Shown here piece after piece: positions 1 through 10,005 of a DNA stretch of 64,000 nucleotides (position 1 is the stretch's first letter; each line of letters begins with the position of its first letter). The DNA is from Acidimicrobiia bacterium (GTDB lineage Bacteria > Actinomycetota > Acidimicrobiia > IMCC26256 > JAMXLJ01): the NCBI GenBank assembly GCA_035651955.1, contig DASRES010000040.1:27352-91351 (forward strand), written 5' to 3'. The notes under the pieces were generated by a model, which searched no databases, was not told the DNA's origin, and saw only the letters and a program-made list of their open reading frames with translations. Position numbers and translations under genes: made by a program.

Positions 1-557
1 CGGACGGTGATCCACTCCGGGTCGGCCGACAGGTCGTCCACCGCGAACCCCGCCCCGACGACGACGTCCCGGAGCGCGTCGGGATCCCACCCCGCGAACG
101 ACCGGCCCGGGAAGTCGTCGCGCTCGAGCGTCGCGAACTCGTCGTCGCCGCGGTGCATCGTCATCTCGAGCGGAGCGCCGACGACCATCGCGTGGTGCAG
201 GTGCGCGAGCGCGACGGGCAAGCGTTGCCGGGGCACGTGCAGGTAGCTCGCACGTGCCCAACCACCGTGCAGCGTGCCGCGCCGGAACGGGAGCGCCTCG
301 AGATCCGCCTGGACGCGCAACGCGCGCGGCGCCTGCTCGGGGACGAGGTCGAGCATCGCGCGCGCCGCGTCGAGCGCGACAGCCGGTTCGCCGACGAGCG
401 CGGTGTACGAGCCCGGTCCGCATCCGAGGTCGGCACGCAGCTCGCCGCGCGCCACTCGCCGCGCGAACGCGCGGGCCCGGTCGGCGAGGCGCGGCGGCCG
501 GCGGGCGTGCCACTCCGCGGCACGTTGCTCGTAGACGTCGACGGTCGTGCGATCCAC
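1..557 (-). CDS. Class I SAM-dependent methyltransferase, partial (runs off left edge)
   Basis: The minus strand reads openly from a GTG at 557 to the window edge, about 185 codons with no stop. Near residue 42 is a glycine-rich SAM-binding motif I ([15 protein letters not shown]), followed by an acidic strand-2 end ([13 protein letters not shown]) and a later ADLEALPF motif. This is the usual order in class I methyltransferases that methylate small molecules. The C-terminus is missing because of the window edge. It diverges from zwf with about 55 bp between starts. The substrate cannot be told. The fold call is firm, the exact start less so. Confidence 0.75.
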   Translation of the reverse strand, partial: MDRTTVDVYEQRAAEWHARRPPRLADRARAFARRVARGELRADLGCGPGSYTALVGEPAVALDAARAMLDLVPEQAPRALRVQADLEALPFRRGTLHGGWARASYLHVPRQRLPVALAHLHHAMVVGAPLEMTMHRGDDEFATLERDDFPGRSFAGWDPDALRDVVVGAGFAVDDLSADPEWITV

Positions 558-612
558 GGCGGAGCCCAACTATGAACGCTGCTCGTTCGGGCGACCCGTA
601 TCATCGCGTGCG

Positions 613-2115
613 ATGACGGTCGCCGACGGTGGGAGCGTCGCGTACTCCGCGGCGCTCGTCGTGTTCGGTGCGACGGGCGATCTCGCGCACCGCAAGCTGT
701 ATCCCGCGCTCGCCTCGCTCGCGTCACGGCACCAGCTCCCGCGGCGCTTCGCGGTCATCGGCAACGCGCGCACCGAGATGGACGACGACGACTACCGCGA
801 CGAGGTGCGCAAGGCGGTCGTCGCCGCGGGAAAGGACCCGTCGGAGCAGCAGGCGTTCGAGAACCTCGACATCGTCTACCGCTACGTCGCAGGGTCTTTC
901 GACGACCCGTCGACGTTCACGCGCCTCGCGGACGTCCTGCACCAGGTCGACGAGCGTCACGGCATCGCGGCGAACCGGCTCTTCTACCTCGCGACGGTGC
1001 CGCAGCTGTTCGTGAAGGTCGCCCGTGGGCTCGGCGCCGTCGGCCTCGCCGACGAGCCGTCCGGCGCGTTCTCGCGCATCATCGTCGAAAAGCCGTTCGG
1101 GCACGACCTGCAGTCCGCGCTCGACCTCAACACGCAGCTCCACGAGGTCTTCGCGGAGCACCAGATCTACCGGATCGACCACTACCTCGCGAAGGAGACC
1201 GTCCAGAACATCCTCGCGTTGCGGTTCACGAACGCGATCTTCGAGCCGCTGTGGAACCGCCGCTACGTCGACCACGTGCAGATCACGGTCGCGGAGCAGC
1301 TCGGCGTCGAGCACCGTGGGACGTTCTACGAGCAGGCCGGCGCGCTCCGCGACATCGTCCAGAACCACGTCCTCCAGGTCCTCGCGCTGACCGCGATGGA
1401 GCCGCCGGCGTCGTTCCACGCCGATCCGATCCGCGACGAGAAGGTCAAGGTCCTGCGCGCGATCCGGCCGTTCGACGGCGTCGGCCTGCGTGATCGCGTC
1501 GTGCGCGCGCAGTACAGCGCGGGCGTCGTCGACGGCGAGGCGGTCCCCGGGTACCGCGAGGAGGAAGGCGTCGGGCGCGAGAGCAAGGTCGAGACGTACC
1601 TCGCGCTCCAGCTCGAGATCGACAACTGGCGGTGGGCCGGCGTGCCGTTCTACGTGCGTACGGGCAAGCGTCTGGCCCGTCGCGTCACCGAGGTCGCGTT
1701 GCGGTACCAGAACGTGCCGTTCCTGCCGCTGCCGAAGACGGCGGTGGACTCGGTCCACCCGAACGAGATCATCCTGCGCATCCAGCCCGACGAGGGGATC
1801 GAGCTGTCGTTCGCGGCCAAGGTGCCGGGATCGCCGTTCCGGGTGCGCACGCAGAAGCTCGACTTCTCGTACCGACGGTCGTTCGCGGAGGTCGCGCCCG
1901 AGGCGTACGAGCGCGTGCTGTTCGACGCGCTGCTCGGGGACCCGACGCTGTTCATCCGTGAGGACGAGGTCGAGCAGGCGTGGCGCGTCGTCCAGCCGCT
2001 GATCGACGCGTTCCGGGATGACGCGCTGCCGATCGCGTTCTACCCGGCCGGTACGTGGGGTCCCCGCGAGGCCGACGGTCTCCTCGCCGGCGACGACACC
2101 TGGCGCGTCCCGTGA
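613..2115 (+). CDS. zwf: Glucose-6-phosphate 1-dehydrogenase
   Basis: Cytosolic enzyme oxidising glucose 6-phosphate to 6-phosphogluconolactone with NADP+ as the first step of the oxidative pentose phosphate pathway. The 500-residue product has the N-terminal nucleotide motif [16 protein letters not shown] and the active-site signature [13 protein letters not shown]. Its length matches the family. I chose the ATG at 613 because the Rossmann motif begins soon after it; the longer reading frame from 547 adds unrelated residues that overlap the divergent gene's start. The next gene, the lactonase, begins inside the zwf stop codon (GTGA overlap), so the two are translationally coupled. Confidence 0.95.
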   Translation: MTVADGGSVAYSAALVVFGATGDLAHRKLYPALASLASRHQLPRRFAVIGNARTEMDDDDYRDEVRKAVVAAGKDPSEQQAFENLDIVYRYVAGSFDDPSTFTRLADVLHQVDERHGIAANRLFYLATVPQLFVKVARGLGAVGLADEPSGAFSRIIVEKPFGHDLQSALDLNTQLHEVFAEHQIYRIDHYLAKETVQNILALRFTNAIFEPLWNRRYVDHVQITVAEQLGVEHRGTFYEQAGALRDIVQNHVLQVLALTAMEPPASFHADPIRDEKVKVLRAIRPFDGVGLRDRVVRAQYSAGVVDGEAVPGYREEEGVGRESKVETYLALQLEIDNWRWAGVPFYVRTGKRLARRVTEVALRYQNVPFLPLPKTAVDSVHPNEIILRIQPDEGIELSFAAKVPGSPFRVRTQKLDFSYRRSFAEVAPEAYERVLFDALLGDPTLFIREDEVEQAWRVVQPLIDAFRDDALPIAFYPAGTWGPREADGLLAGDDTWRVP

Positions 2116-2768
2116 AGGAGAGTGGCCTGCCCGGCGAGGTGCGCGTCGTCGAGCACGTGCCGCAGTCGTTCGCGGCGCTCGTCGCCGAGGAGGCGCCCCG
2201 GTCGATCGCGCTGTCCGGCGGCGACCTCGCCCGCCGTTGCTACGAGCTGCTCGCGGTCGCCGACGTCCAGTGGGGGTCGGTCGACGTGTACTTCGGCGAC
2301 GAGCGCTGGGTGCCGGTCAGCGATCCCGACTCCAACGAGGGCATGGCCCGCTTCGCGTTCGTCGACACCGTCGAGCCGCGCGAGGTGTTCTCGCTCCGGC
2401 ACGCCGGCGACACGATCGACGCCGCCGCGGACGCATACGACGACCTGATCCGAACGTCACCTGCGATCGATCTCGTGCACCTCGGCCTCGGGCCCGACGG
2501 GCACACGGCGTCGCTCTTCCCCGGGACGCGGGCCGTCGATGTGCGCGACCGCTTCGTCGTCACGAACGGCGACAACCTGCACCCGCACCCTCGTCTGACG
2601 TTCACGTTCCCCGCGATCGAGCGCGCGCGGCTCGTCGTCGTCACCGTCGACGGGCACGAGAAGCGCGAGGCGATCGCGCGGATCCGCGCGGGCGAGGACC
2701 TGCCCGGCGCACGGATCCGCGCGGAGCGCGTCATCTGGCTCGGCGACGACGCCGCGCTCGGCCGCTGA
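2112..2768 (+). CDS. pgl: 6-phosphogluconolactonase
   Basis: Hydrolyses the zwf product to 6-phosphogluconate. The 218-residue protein shows the family motifs in order: [12 protein letters not shown] near the N-terminus, YFGDERWVP with a following SN, and [15 protein letters not shown]. The GTG at 2112 overlaps the zwf stop (GTGA), which decides the start and implies an operon zwf-pgl. Somewhat shorter than many homologues (about 230-250 residues) but all motifs are present. Confidence 0.93.
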   Translation: MKESGLPGEVRVVEHVPQSFAALVAEEAPRSIALSGGDLARRCYELLAVADVQWGSVDVYFGDERWVPVSDPDSNEGMARFAFVDTVEPREVFSLRHAGDTIDAAADAYDDLIRTSPAIDLVHLGLGPDGHTASLFPGTRAVDVRDRFVVTNGDNLHPHPRLTFTFPAIERARLVVVTVDGHEKREAIARIRAGEDLPGARIRAERVIWLGDDAALGR

Positions 2769-2783
2769 GCCGACCCCAGCGTC

Positions 2784-2826
2784 CATGCGTCGCTGAGCGT
2801 TGCTCTACGACGTCGAACGACGCATG
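2784..2826. terminator. Possible bidirectional terminator between convergent genes
   Basis: Two perfect 9-base arms (CATGCGTCG at 2784-2792 and CGACGCATG at 2818-2826) can pair across a 25-base loop in the gap between pgl and the convergent dehydrogenase gene. There is no U-tract, so this is only a structural suggestion. Confidence 0.25.
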
Positions 2827-2836
2827 AACGCCTCGG

Positions 2837-3982
2837 TCAGTCGCCCCAGCGCGGGAGCGACTCGGGCTCGATGCCGAGCGCGTCGCGACCGAGGCCCTCG
2901 AGCGCGAGGTCGTTGGGGGGCGGGTGCAGCGGTCCGGCCTGCACGTCGCGGAACATCCGCTCGATGGGCAGGCGGCGGTAGACGCCGGATCCGCCCACCA
3001 TGCGGAAGCACCGGTCGACGGCCGCGACGGCCGCGTTCGTCACGAAGTACTTGACCGCGACGACGTCGGCCGGTGGCAGCACCTCGCCGCGCCGGCGCCG
3101 GATCGTCTCGAACAGCAACGAGCGCGCCGCGCGCAGCTGTGTCTCGACCTCACCGGCGCCGAAGATCATGCCCGGCTGCCGGCCGAGCGGGTGCTCCATG
3201 CCCGCGAGCTTGCGGTTCGCGACGTAGCCGAACGTGAAGCGCGCGGCGGCCTCGGCGAGACCGAGGTAGACGGCCGACAGCGTGCACGCGAACCACGACA
3301 GCATCGCCTCGCTGCGCCGGTCCCACATTGACCACGGCGCGCCGACCTGGCCCATCACCTCGGGCACGAACACGTCGTCGAAGATGACGTCCCACGAGCC
3401 GGTGCCCCGCATCGACATCGTGTCCCAGGTGTCGACGAACGACAGGCCGGGTGCCTCCCGCCCGATCGCGAACAGCAGCAGCCCGGAGCCGTCGGTGAGC
3501 CCGGCCGTCCCGTAGAACACGTCGAGGACGGGGGCGAGCGAGCAGAACGCCTTGCGCCCCTTGATGCGGTAGCCGCCGTCGACGCGCTCCGCCGGAGTGG
3601 AGGACGCGCGCACGTTCAGACCCGTCGCGGCGTCGGTGAAGCTGCCGCCGACCACGACTCCCTGGCCCGCGAGGCGCAGGACCATCTCCGCTTCGGGTGC
3701 GCCCTCCGCGAGGGACTCGGCCGCGGCGCCGAGCCCGAACAGGTGCATGTTCACCGCGAGCGCGGTCGACGCGCAGCCGCCCGCGAGGATCCGCTGCGCG
3801 TTGCACACGGTCTCGAGATCGGCGCCGATCCCGCCGAGCTCCGCGGGGACGGGCAACGTCAGGTAGCCGCGCTCCTTGAGCAGCTCGACGTTCTCGGTCG
3901 GGAAGCGTCCTTCGCGGTCCACCTCGGCCGCCCGCTCCCCCAGCTCGCGTGCCAGCTCCTCGGCCAGCGCGGTGACGTCCAT
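2837..3982 (-). CDS. Acyl-CoA dehydrogenase family protein
   Basis: A 381-residue flavoprotein of the acyl-CoA dehydrogenase fold, the usual length for the family. Visible features are the N-terminal helical domain (residues 1-115, with PAELGGIGADLETVCNAQRILAGG), the middle beta domain with a WDTMSMRGTGSWDVIFDDVFVP stretch, and a C-terminal helical domain ending near RMFRDVQAGPLHPPPNDLALE. The tail RDVQAGPLHPP resembles the subgroup that includes group D flavin monooxygenases and DszC/SfnB-like enzymes, so oxygenase or dehydratase chemistry is possible. It stands alone between convergent pgl and divergent fbiC. Confidence 0.85.
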   Translation of the reverse strand: MDVTALAEELARELGERAAEVDREGRFPTENVELLKERGYLTLPVPAELGGIGADLETVCNAQRILAGGCASTALAVNMHLFGLGAAAESLAEGAPEAEMVLRLAGQGVVVGGSFTDAATGLNVRASSTPAERVDGGYRIKGRKAFCSLAPVLDVFYGTAGLTDGSGLLLFAIGREAPGLSFVDTWDTMSMRGTGSWDVIFDDVFVPEVMGQVGAPWSMWDRRSEAMLSWFACTLSAVYLGLAEAAARFTFGYVANRKLAGMEHPLGRQPGMIFGAGEVETQLRAARSLLFETIRRRRGEVLPPADVVAVKYFVTNAAVAAVDRCFRMVGGSGVYRRLPIERMFRDVQAGPLHPPPNDLALEGLGRDALGIEPESLPRWGD

Positions 3983-3990
3983 ACCTATGG

Positions 3991-4070
3991 CTTCGCTTCC
4001 GCTCCGCTACTTCGGCTTCGCCTCACCGCTTCGCTCACTCCGCCCGCTCGCTCGACTTCGCTCGCTCGCC
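3991..4070. repeat. CTTCGC/GCTCGCT-type low-complexity repeat
   Basis: The 165-bp gap between the acyl-CoA dehydrogenase and fbiC starts is filled largely by imperfect 6- to 10-base units of the kind CTTCGCT, CCGCT, CTTCGGCTTCGC and GCTCGCTCG. The strand shown is strongly pyrimidine-rich, unlike the flanking coding DNA. No promoter is recognisable within it. It may be a replication-slippage or regulatory tract. Function unknown. Confidence 0.6.
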
Positions 4071-4146
4071 TGTGGCGCGAGCGCCGACTCTAGCCAGAGC
4101 CCCGCGAGCAACCGGGAGGGCTCGTGCGGCGCGTAGTCTCGCCTGC

Positions 4147-6510
4147 ATGCTCGCTGACTCGGACGTCCAGGAGCTGCTGCACGCGCCGCTCGAGGACCTG
4201 ATGCGCGAGGCGGCGCGGCTCCGCGACGCCGGGCACGGCGCGCGCATGACGTTCTCACCGAAGGTGTTCGTCCCCCTGACGATGCTCTGTCGCGACCGCT
4301 GCGGCTACTGCACGTTCGCGAAGGCACCGGCGCGCATCGAGTCGCCGTACCTCGAGCTCGACAACGTGCTCGCGATCGCGCGCGACGGCGCGGCGCAGGG
4401 CTGTCACGAGGTGCTGTTCACGCTGGGTGAAGCACCCGAGGCGCGCTACCCGGTGGCGCGCGACTGGCTCGCGCGCCACGGCTACACGTCGACGGTCGAC
4501 TACCTCGTCGCCGCGGCGAAGGCGGTCCTCGACGAGACCGGTCTGCTCCCCCACGCGAACGCCGGCGCGCTCGCACGCGACGAGCTCGAACGCCTCCGGG
4601 TCGTCAGCCCGTCACAGGGGATGATGATCGAGACGCTCGCCGCGCGCCTCGGCGAGCCGGGTGGTCCCCACCACGCCGCCCCCGACAAGACGCCGGAACG
4701 GCGGCTCGCGACCCTCGACGCCGCGGGCGCCGCGCGCATCCCGTTCACGACCGGGATCCTGGTCGGGATCGGCGAGACACGGGAGGAGCGGCTCGACGCG
4801 TTGCGGGCGATCGCAGACGCACACGAGCGCCACGGTCACGTGCAGGAGGTGATCGTCCAGAACTTCCTGCCCAAGCCGGGGACCGCGATGCACCGCGCAC
4901 CGGCATGCGACCGCGACGAGCTCCTCTGGACGATCGCGGTCGCGCGCCTCGTGCTCGGCGCGCACGCGCACCTGCAGGCGCCGCCGAACCTGTCCGCGCC
5001 CGACGAGCTCGCGGCCCTGGTCGCGGCGGGCATCGACGACTGGGGCGGAATCTCGCCCGTCACGCCCGACCACGTGAACCCCGAACGTCCGTGGCCCGCG
5101 CTCGACGTGCTGCGCGACGCGACCGAAGCCGCCGGCAAGCGGCTCGCGCCGCGGCTCACCGTCTACCCCGAGTACGTGGCCGACGCGGAGACGTGGCTGC
5201 ATCCCGACGTGCGGTTCGCGGTGCTCGTGCGGTCCGACGCCGAAGGTCTCGCACGCGACAGCGCGTGGGTGTCGGGAGGTGACGTGCCGCCGCCGTCGCT
5301 GCTCGGCTCGCACGGGCGCGCCGCGACACCGGTCGCCGAGGTCCTCGACGGCGTGACGCGCGGCGAGGAGGTCGGTGTCGACGAGATCGTCACGTTGCTC
5401 GGCGCGCGCGGCAGCGACGTGCGGGCGGTGTGCGCGGTCGCCGACGAGCTGCGTCGCGAGACCGTGGGCGACGCGGTGACGTTCGTCCGCAACCGCAACA
5501 TCAATTACACGAACGTCTGCACGTTCAAGTGCCGGTTCTGCGCCTTCTCGAAGGGCCCGCTCTCCCTCAACCTGCGCGGGACCCCGTACCTGCTCGACCT
5601 CGAGGAGATCCAGCGGCGCGTCGTCGAGGCCGTCGAGTGCGGCGCGACGGAGGTGTGCCTGCAGGGCGGCATCCACCCCGACTTCGACGGCGACTACTAC
5701 CTCGCCGTCGCGCGCGCCGTGAAGGAGGTCGCGCCGCAGATCCACGTGCACGGCTTCACCGCGCTCGAGGTGACCGAGGGCGCGCGCCGTCTCGGCATGC
5801 CGCTGCGCGACTACCTCGTGCTCGCCAAGGACGCCGGGCTCTCGACCCTGCCCGGCACCGCGGCCGAGATCCTGGACGACGAGGTACGAGCCGTCATCTG
5901 TCCCGACAAGGTGACGACCGACGAGTGGCTCGACGCGCACCGCACCGCGCACGAGGTCGGGCTGCGATCCAACGTGACGATCATGTTCGGCCACGTCGAG
6001 CGACCCGTCCACGTCGCCCGTCACCTCGTGCGCACACGTGCGCTGCAGAAGGAGACGGGCGGGTTCACCGAGTTCGTGCCGTTGCCGTTCGTGCACATGG
6101 CGACGCCGCTGTTCCTGCAGCACAAGGCGCGTCCCGGGCCGACGTTCCGCGAGGCGTTGCTCATCCACGCGGTCGGCCGCATCGCGTACCGGGGGTGGAT
6201 CGACAACGTGCAGGTGTCGTGGGTGAAGATGGGGGTGCGCGGCGCGCGCCAGGCGCTCCTCGCCGGGTGCAACGACATGGGCGGCACGTTGATGGACGAG
6301 AACATCTCGCGCGCGGCGGGCGCGAGCCACGGTCAGGAGCTCGACGACACCGAGCTGCGCGAGATCGTGGAGCCGCTCGGCCGGCGTCTCGAGCAGCGGA
6401 CCACTCTGTACGGGCGGGTCACGACGGTCGGTCGGCGCCTGCGTCCGGTCGACGACGCCGCGCCCGTCCCCGTCGAGCTGCGGCCGCGCCCGGCCGGCGT
6501 GACGACGTGA
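4147..6510 (+). CDS. fbiC: Bifunctional FO synthase (CofG-CofH fusion), coenzyme F420 biosynthesis
   Basis: Makes 7,8-didemethyl-8-hydroxy-5-deazariboflavin (FO), the chromophore of F420, from a flavin precursor and tyrosine. The 787-residue protein has two radical-SAM halves as in actinobacterial FbiC. The CofG half carries CRDRCGYC (Cys48, 52, 55; CxxxCxxC) and the CofH half carries CTFKCRFC (Cys458, 462, 465). I chose the ATG at 4147; the frame is open upstream from 4072 but that part translates the low-complexity tract. The next gene starts inside its stop codon (GTGA). F420 production fits the luciferase-like oxidoreductases at 15.4 and 34.0 kb. Confidence 0.95.
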   Translation: MLADSDVQELLHAPLEDLMREAARLRDAGHGARMTFSPKVFVPLTMLCRDRCGYCTFAKAPARIESPYLELDNVLAIARDGAAQGCHEVLFTLGEAPEARYPVARDWLARHGYTSTVDYLVAAAKAVLDETGLLPHANAGALARDELERLRVVSPSQGMMIETLAARLGEPGGPHHAAPDKTPERRLATLDAAGAARIPFTTGILVGIGETREERLDALRAIADAHERHGHVQEVIVQNFLPKPGTAMHRAPACDRDELLWTIAVARLVLGAHAHLQAPPNLSAPDELAALVAAGIDDWGGISPVTPDHVNPERPWPALDVLRDATEAAGKRLAPRLTVYPEYVADAETWLHPDVRFAVLVRSDAEGLARDSAWVSGGDVPPPSLLGSHGRAATPVAEVLDGVTRGEEVGVDEIVTLLGARGSDVRAVCAVADELRRETVGDAVTFVRNRNINYTNVCTFKCRFCAFSKGPLSLNLRGTPYLLDLEEIQRRVVEAVECGATEVCLQGGIHPDFDGDYYLAVARAVKEVAPQIHVHGFTALEVTEGARRLGMPLRDYLVLAKDAGLSTLPGTAAEILDDEVRAVICPDKVTTDEWLDAHRTAHEVGLRSNVTIMFGHVERPVHVARHLVRTRALQKETGGFTEFVPLPFVHMATPLFLQHKARPGPTFREALLIHAVGRIAYRGWIDNVQVSWVKMGVRGARQALLAGCNDMGGTLMDENISRAAGASHGQELDDTELREIVEPLGRRLEQRTTLYGRVTTVGRRLRPVDDAAPVPVELRPRPAGVTT

Positions 6511-7517
6511 CCGAGCGAGCCGAGCTCCCCGAACGGCTCGACGTCGTCGGCGTCGGCAACGCGCTGGTCGACGTGCTCAGCCACGAGACCGACGCCGTCA
6601 TCGCGCGCCTCGGGCTCGCCAAGGGCGTCATGACGATGGTCCAGCACGGCGACGTCGAGCGCATCTACGCCGCGCAGGGCACGACCACCGAGCTCTCCGG
6701 CGGATCGACGGCGAACACGATCGCGGGCCTGGCGTCGTTCGGCGCGGCGGTCGGCTTCGTCGGCAAGGTCGCGGACGACGAGTTCGGGAAGGTGTTCGCG
6801 CACGACCTCGGCGCGCTCGGCGTCTGGTACGCGACGCCGCCAGCCACGGACGGTCGCGCGACGGGCCGCTGTCACATCATGGTGACGCCCGACGCCGAGC
6901 GCACGATGTGCACGTATCTCGGGGTCGCGAGCGATCTCACGCCCGCCGACGTCGACGCCGACCTGCTGACGCGCGCGGCCGTGACGTACCTCGAGGGCTA
7001 CCTGTTCGACCAGCCCGCCGCGAAGGCCGCGTTCCGCGCCGCCGCCGAGACCGCGCACCGCGCCGGACGGCAGGTCGCGCTGACCCTGTCCGACCCGTTC
7101 TGCGTCAACCGCCACCGCGCCGAGTTCGCCGAGCTGGTCGAGCACGGTGTCGACCTCCTCTTCGCGAACGAGGAGGAGATCCTCTCGCTGTACGAGACGG
7201 ATGCGTTCGACGACGCCGTCGCGCGCGTGCGCGCACACACCGAGATCGCGGCACTGACGCGCAGCGCCCGAGGATCGGTGATCGTGACCGGCGAGGGCGT
7301 GCAGGAGGTCCCGTCGGTGCCTGTCGAGCAGCTCGTCGACACGACCGGAGCCGGCGACCAGTACGCCGCCGGGTTCCTCTACGGGCTCACGCACGGCCGG
7401 GACCTCGTGACGTGCGGCCGGCTCGGCTCGCTCGCGGCGTCCGAGGTGATCGCGCATCTCGGGCCGCGTCCGGCGACGTCGCTCGCGCAGCTCGCCGCAC
7501 GGAACGGCCTCGCCTGA
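6507..7517 (+). CDS. PfkB-family carbohydrate/adenosine kinase
   Basis: A 336-residue ribokinase-superfamily enzyme that phosphorylates a sugar or nucleoside with ATP. N-terminal VVGVGNALVDVL and the GGSTANTIAGLASFGA substrate-lid region are followed near the C-terminus by the PfkB signature 2, DTTGAGDQYAAGFLYGL, with the catalytic Asp in GAGD. The TELSGGSTANT pattern is close to the adenosine-kinase-like subgroup found in many bacteria. Start GTG at 6507 overlaps the fbiC stop, so it is in the same operon. A link to F420 synthesis is not evident. Confidence 0.88.
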   Translation: MTERAELPERLDVVGVGNALVDVLSHETDAVIARLGLAKGVMTMVQHGDVERIYAAQGTTTELSGGSTANTIAGLASFGAAVGFVGKVADDEFGKVFAHDLGALGVWYATPPATDGRATGRCHIMVTPDAERTMCTYLGVASDLTPADVDADLLTRAAVTYLEGYLFDQPAAKAAFRAAAETAHRAGRQVALTLSDPFCVNRHRAEFAELVEHGVDLLFANEEEILSLYETDAFDDAVARVRAHTEIAALTRSARGSVIVTGEGVQEVPSVPVEQLVDTTGAGDQYAAGFLYGLTHGRDLVTCGRLGSLAASEVIAHLGPRPATSLAQLAARNGLA

Positions 7518-7535
7518 CCGGTACCCTGATGCGCC

Positions 7536-8573
7536 ATGGCGCGCACGCCGAGGTACCGAACCGGTGATCCCGATCTCGACCACGCGGTCGCGCACCTCGT
7601 CGCGCGCTCGGGTGCGACGCGTGACGACGACCTGATCTACGAGCTCATCGTCTCCGCGCTGCGCCTCGCCCGTGACGGCGCCGACCGGGGCGACCTGAAG
7701 ATCGCGAACGCCGCGCTCAAGGAGATGCGCTACGCGTTCCACGTCTTCTCGCCGTACCGCTCGGCGCGCAAGGTCGCGATCTTCGGCTCGGCGCGGACGT
7801 TGCCGGACGACCCGCTGTACGACCAGACCCGCCGGCTGGCGACCGCGCTCGCCGCGAACGACTGGATGATCATCACGGGCGCCGGTCCCGGGATCATGAC
7901 GGCGGGGATCGAGGGTGCCGGGCCCGACAACTCGTTCGGCGTCGGCATCCGCCTGCCGTTCGAGGCGACGACGAGCCAGTTCATCGTCGACGACCCGAAG
8001 CTCGTCAACTTCCGCTACTTCTTCACCCGCAAGCTCACGTTCGTGAAGGAGTCGGACGCGTTCGCGCTGCTGCCCGGCGGGTTCGGCACGCTCGACGAGG
8101 CGTTCGAGCTGTTGACGCTGCTCCAGACGGGCAAGGCGCAACCCGCGCCGGTGATCCTGCTCGACGTCCCCGGCGGGACGTACTGGCAGGGGTGGCGCGG
8201 GTTCGTCGAGGAGGAGCTCGAGGCGCGCGGCTACATCTCCAAACGGGACATGAGCCTGCTGAAGATCACGGACGACGTCGAGGTCGCGATCGAGGAGATG
8301 ACGCGCTTCTACGCGAACTACCAGTCGCTGCGCTTCGTCGAGGGCCGGCTGGTGATGCGCATGCTGCGCGCCCCGGACGACGAGATGCTCGCCCGCCTCA
8401 ACGAGGAGTTCGCCGACATCGTCGTGCGCGGCGAGATCGAGCGGATCGAGACGACGCCCGCGGAGCGTGCCGACGACGACCACGTGGACCTCGAGCGCAT
8501 CGCGTTCCGGTTCGACCGCCACGACTGGGCGCGCCTGCGCGAGCTGATCGACACGTTGAACACGATCGAGTAG
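7536..8573 (+). CDS. LOG-family (TIGR00730-like) nucleotide hydrolase/binding protein
   Basis: The 345-residue protein contains a Rossmann-like core with ITGAGPGIMTAGIEGA and the hallmark PGGFGTLDEAFELL of the LOG/lysine-decarboxylase-like family. Members include cytokinin-riboside monophosphate phosphoribohydrolases and the nucleotidase PpnN. At 345 residues it is longer than plant LOG proteins (about 220) because of extra N- and C-terminal segments. It follows the kinase by 18 bp, so probably the same transcript. Substrate not deducible. Confidence 0.85.
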   Translation: MARTPRYRTGDPDLDHAVAHLVARSGATRDDDLIYELIVSALRLARDGADRGDLKIANAALKEMRYAFHVFSPYRSARKVAIFGSARTLPDDPLYDQTRRLATALAANDWMIITGAGPGIMTAGIEGAGPDNSFGVGIRLPFEATTSQFIVDDPKLVNFRYFFTRKLTFVKESDAFALLPGGFGTLDEAFELLTLLQTGKAQPAPVILLDVPGGTYWQGWRGFVEEELEARGYISKRDMSLLKITDDVEVAIEEMTRFYANYQSLRFVEGRLVMRMLRAPDDEMLARLNEEFADIVVRGEIERIETTPAERADDDHVDLERIAFRFDRHDWARLRELIDTLNTIE

Positions 8574-8594
8574 CCGGCCCCGGCGCGCCCGGCG

Positions 8595-8798
8595 TCACTC
8601 GTCGAACGTGTCGCCGCGGGGTGCGAGCGCGTTGATCGCGCGCTCGACGGCACGCCGCGCCTGGCCGAGGCGGCGCTCGTCCGCCTTCGCCGCGTCGTCG
8701 CCGTTCGCCGCCTCGCGCAGCCGGTCGTAGGCGAGGTCGCGCAGCTCCTCCTCGATGGAGCGGAGGCGTTCGGCGAGCTCTTCGAGACGTCCGTCCAT
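8595..8798 (-). CDS. Small charged helical protein, hypothetical
   Basis: A 67-residue acidic/basic, Leu/Ala/Glu/Arg-rich protein (MDGRLEELAERLRSIEEELR...) that should form a coiled coil over residues 1-55. The ATG at 8798 lies just after the glcF stop (8800), suggesting it is the last cistron of the glycolate oxidase transcript. Related in composition to small xseB-like or DUF-type helical proteins, but I cannot assign it to a family. Confidence 0.6.
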   Translation of the reverse strand: MDGRLEELAERLRSIEEELRDLAYDRLREAANGDDAAKADERRLGQARRAVERAINALAPRGDTFDE

Positions 8799-8799
8799 C

Positions 8800-10005
8800 T
8801 CACCGTGCTCCTTGCCGGTCGGGGTCGAGCGCGTCCGCGAGCAGCTCGGCGGGATGGCGCACGTCGAGGCCCGCGGACCGCAACTGGAGGATGCAGCCCG
8901 GGTTGGCCGAGGCGACGACGAGCGGGGCGCTGCGGCCGCGCGCCGCGCGCCGCAACGCGTCGGCTTTCCGGTCGCGGATCTCCCGCGACAGTGCCGGCTG
9001 CATGACGGTGTACGCGCCGCCCGCGCCGCAGCACAGGCCGTCGTCGTCGGTCGTCGTGACGTCGTACGCGCGTGCGAGAACAGCGTGCGTCGGCTCGGCG
9101 GCGTGCTGCACGTGGCGGAGGTGGCACGGCTCCTGCACGACGAGCGGGCGGCCCGTCGCGTGGACCGGGAGGTCATGCTCGGAGGCCCACTCGCCGAAGT
9201 CGCGCACGCGTGCCGAGAACGCGCGCGCGTCGTCGGTGCCGAGGAGGCGGCCGTAGTCCTTCATCGCGGCGCCGCACCCGGCGCTGTCGACGACGACCGG
9301 CGCGTCGCCGGGCATCGACGCGATGACCCGTCGAGCCAGCGCGCGTGCCTCGTCGACACGACCGGCATGCGCGTGGAGCGCACCGCAACAGTCCGCGCCG
9401 CGCGCGGGCAGCGCGACACGGGCGCCGGTGGCCTCCATCACGCGTTGCGCGGCTCGGTGGACATCGCGCTGCCACGCGTCCATGACGCAGCCCGGGAACA
9501 GGCACACGTCGGCGTCGTGCGCCGAGGCGGCGGACGGCTGCAACGGGGTCGCGAGCGACCGGGCGCGCAGGCGCGGGAGCGCGAACCGCCGGGGCACGAG
9601 ATGCGACCGCTGCGCGACGAGGAGCACCCAGGTGAACGCGATCAGCAGGCCGTGACGCGGGAGCAGCAGCTCGTACCCGAGCCACTCGGCCGCGCGGCGG
9701 TGCCACGGGCGGCTGGTCCGCCGCTCGTGCTGAAGCACCTCCCGCGCTCCCTCCATGAGCCGGCCGAACGGCACCGAGGACGGGCACGCGGCCTCGCAGC
9801 CCCGGCACTGCACGCACTCCTCCATGTACCGCTCGAACGACGCGTCGACCGCCGCGCCCTCCCACTCGACGGCCCGCATCGCGGCGATCCGGCCGCGCGG
9901 CGACGCGGTCTCGAGGCCCGTCACCCGGTACGTCGGGCAGTGCGGGAGGCACAGCCCGCACGCCACACACGCCGCGAGCTCGTCCGCATCGAGGCCGAGA
10001 GTCAC
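8800..10005 (-). CDS. glcF: Glycolate oxidase iron-sulfur subunit
   Basis: The 401-residue GlcF-like subunit passes electrons from the flavin subunits to the membrane. Two ferredoxin-type motifs are near the N-terminus: CVACGLCLPHCPTY and CVQCRGCEAACPS. Two CCG-type cysteine-rich regions follow: LFPGCVMDAWQ with GADCCGALH, and QEPCHLRHVQ with GLCCGAGG. The GTG at 10005 overlaps the glcE stop (GTGA). The order glcD-glcE-glcF on the minus strand is the standard operon. Confidence 0.92.
   Translation of the reverse strand: MTLGLDADELAACVACGLCLPHCPTYRVTGLETASPRGRIAAMRAVEWEGAAVDASFERYMEECVQCRGCEAACPSSVPFGRLMEGAREVLQHERRTSRPWHRRAAEWLGYELLLPRHGLLIAFTWVLLVAQRSHLVPRRFALPRLRARSLATPLQPSAASAHDADVCLFPGCVMDAWQRDVHRAAQRVMEATGARVALPARGADCCGALHAHAGRVDEARALARRVIASMPGDAPVVVDSAGCGAAMKDYGRLLGTDDARAFSARVRDFGEWASEHDLPVHATGRPLVVQEPCHLRHVQHAAEPTHAVLARAYDVTTTDDDGLCCGAGGAYTVMQPALSREIRDRKADALRRAARGRSAPLVVASANPGCILQLRSAGLDVRHPAELLADALDPDRQGAR

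Noticed and set aside
724..1758. Long open frame antisense to zwf (and similar ones opposite fbiC, the SDRs and the MFS gene)
   Set aside because: Such frames are common in very GC-rich DNA; translations are Arg/Asp/Val-rich low-complexity and lack any motif, while the opposite strand encodes a clear enzyme.
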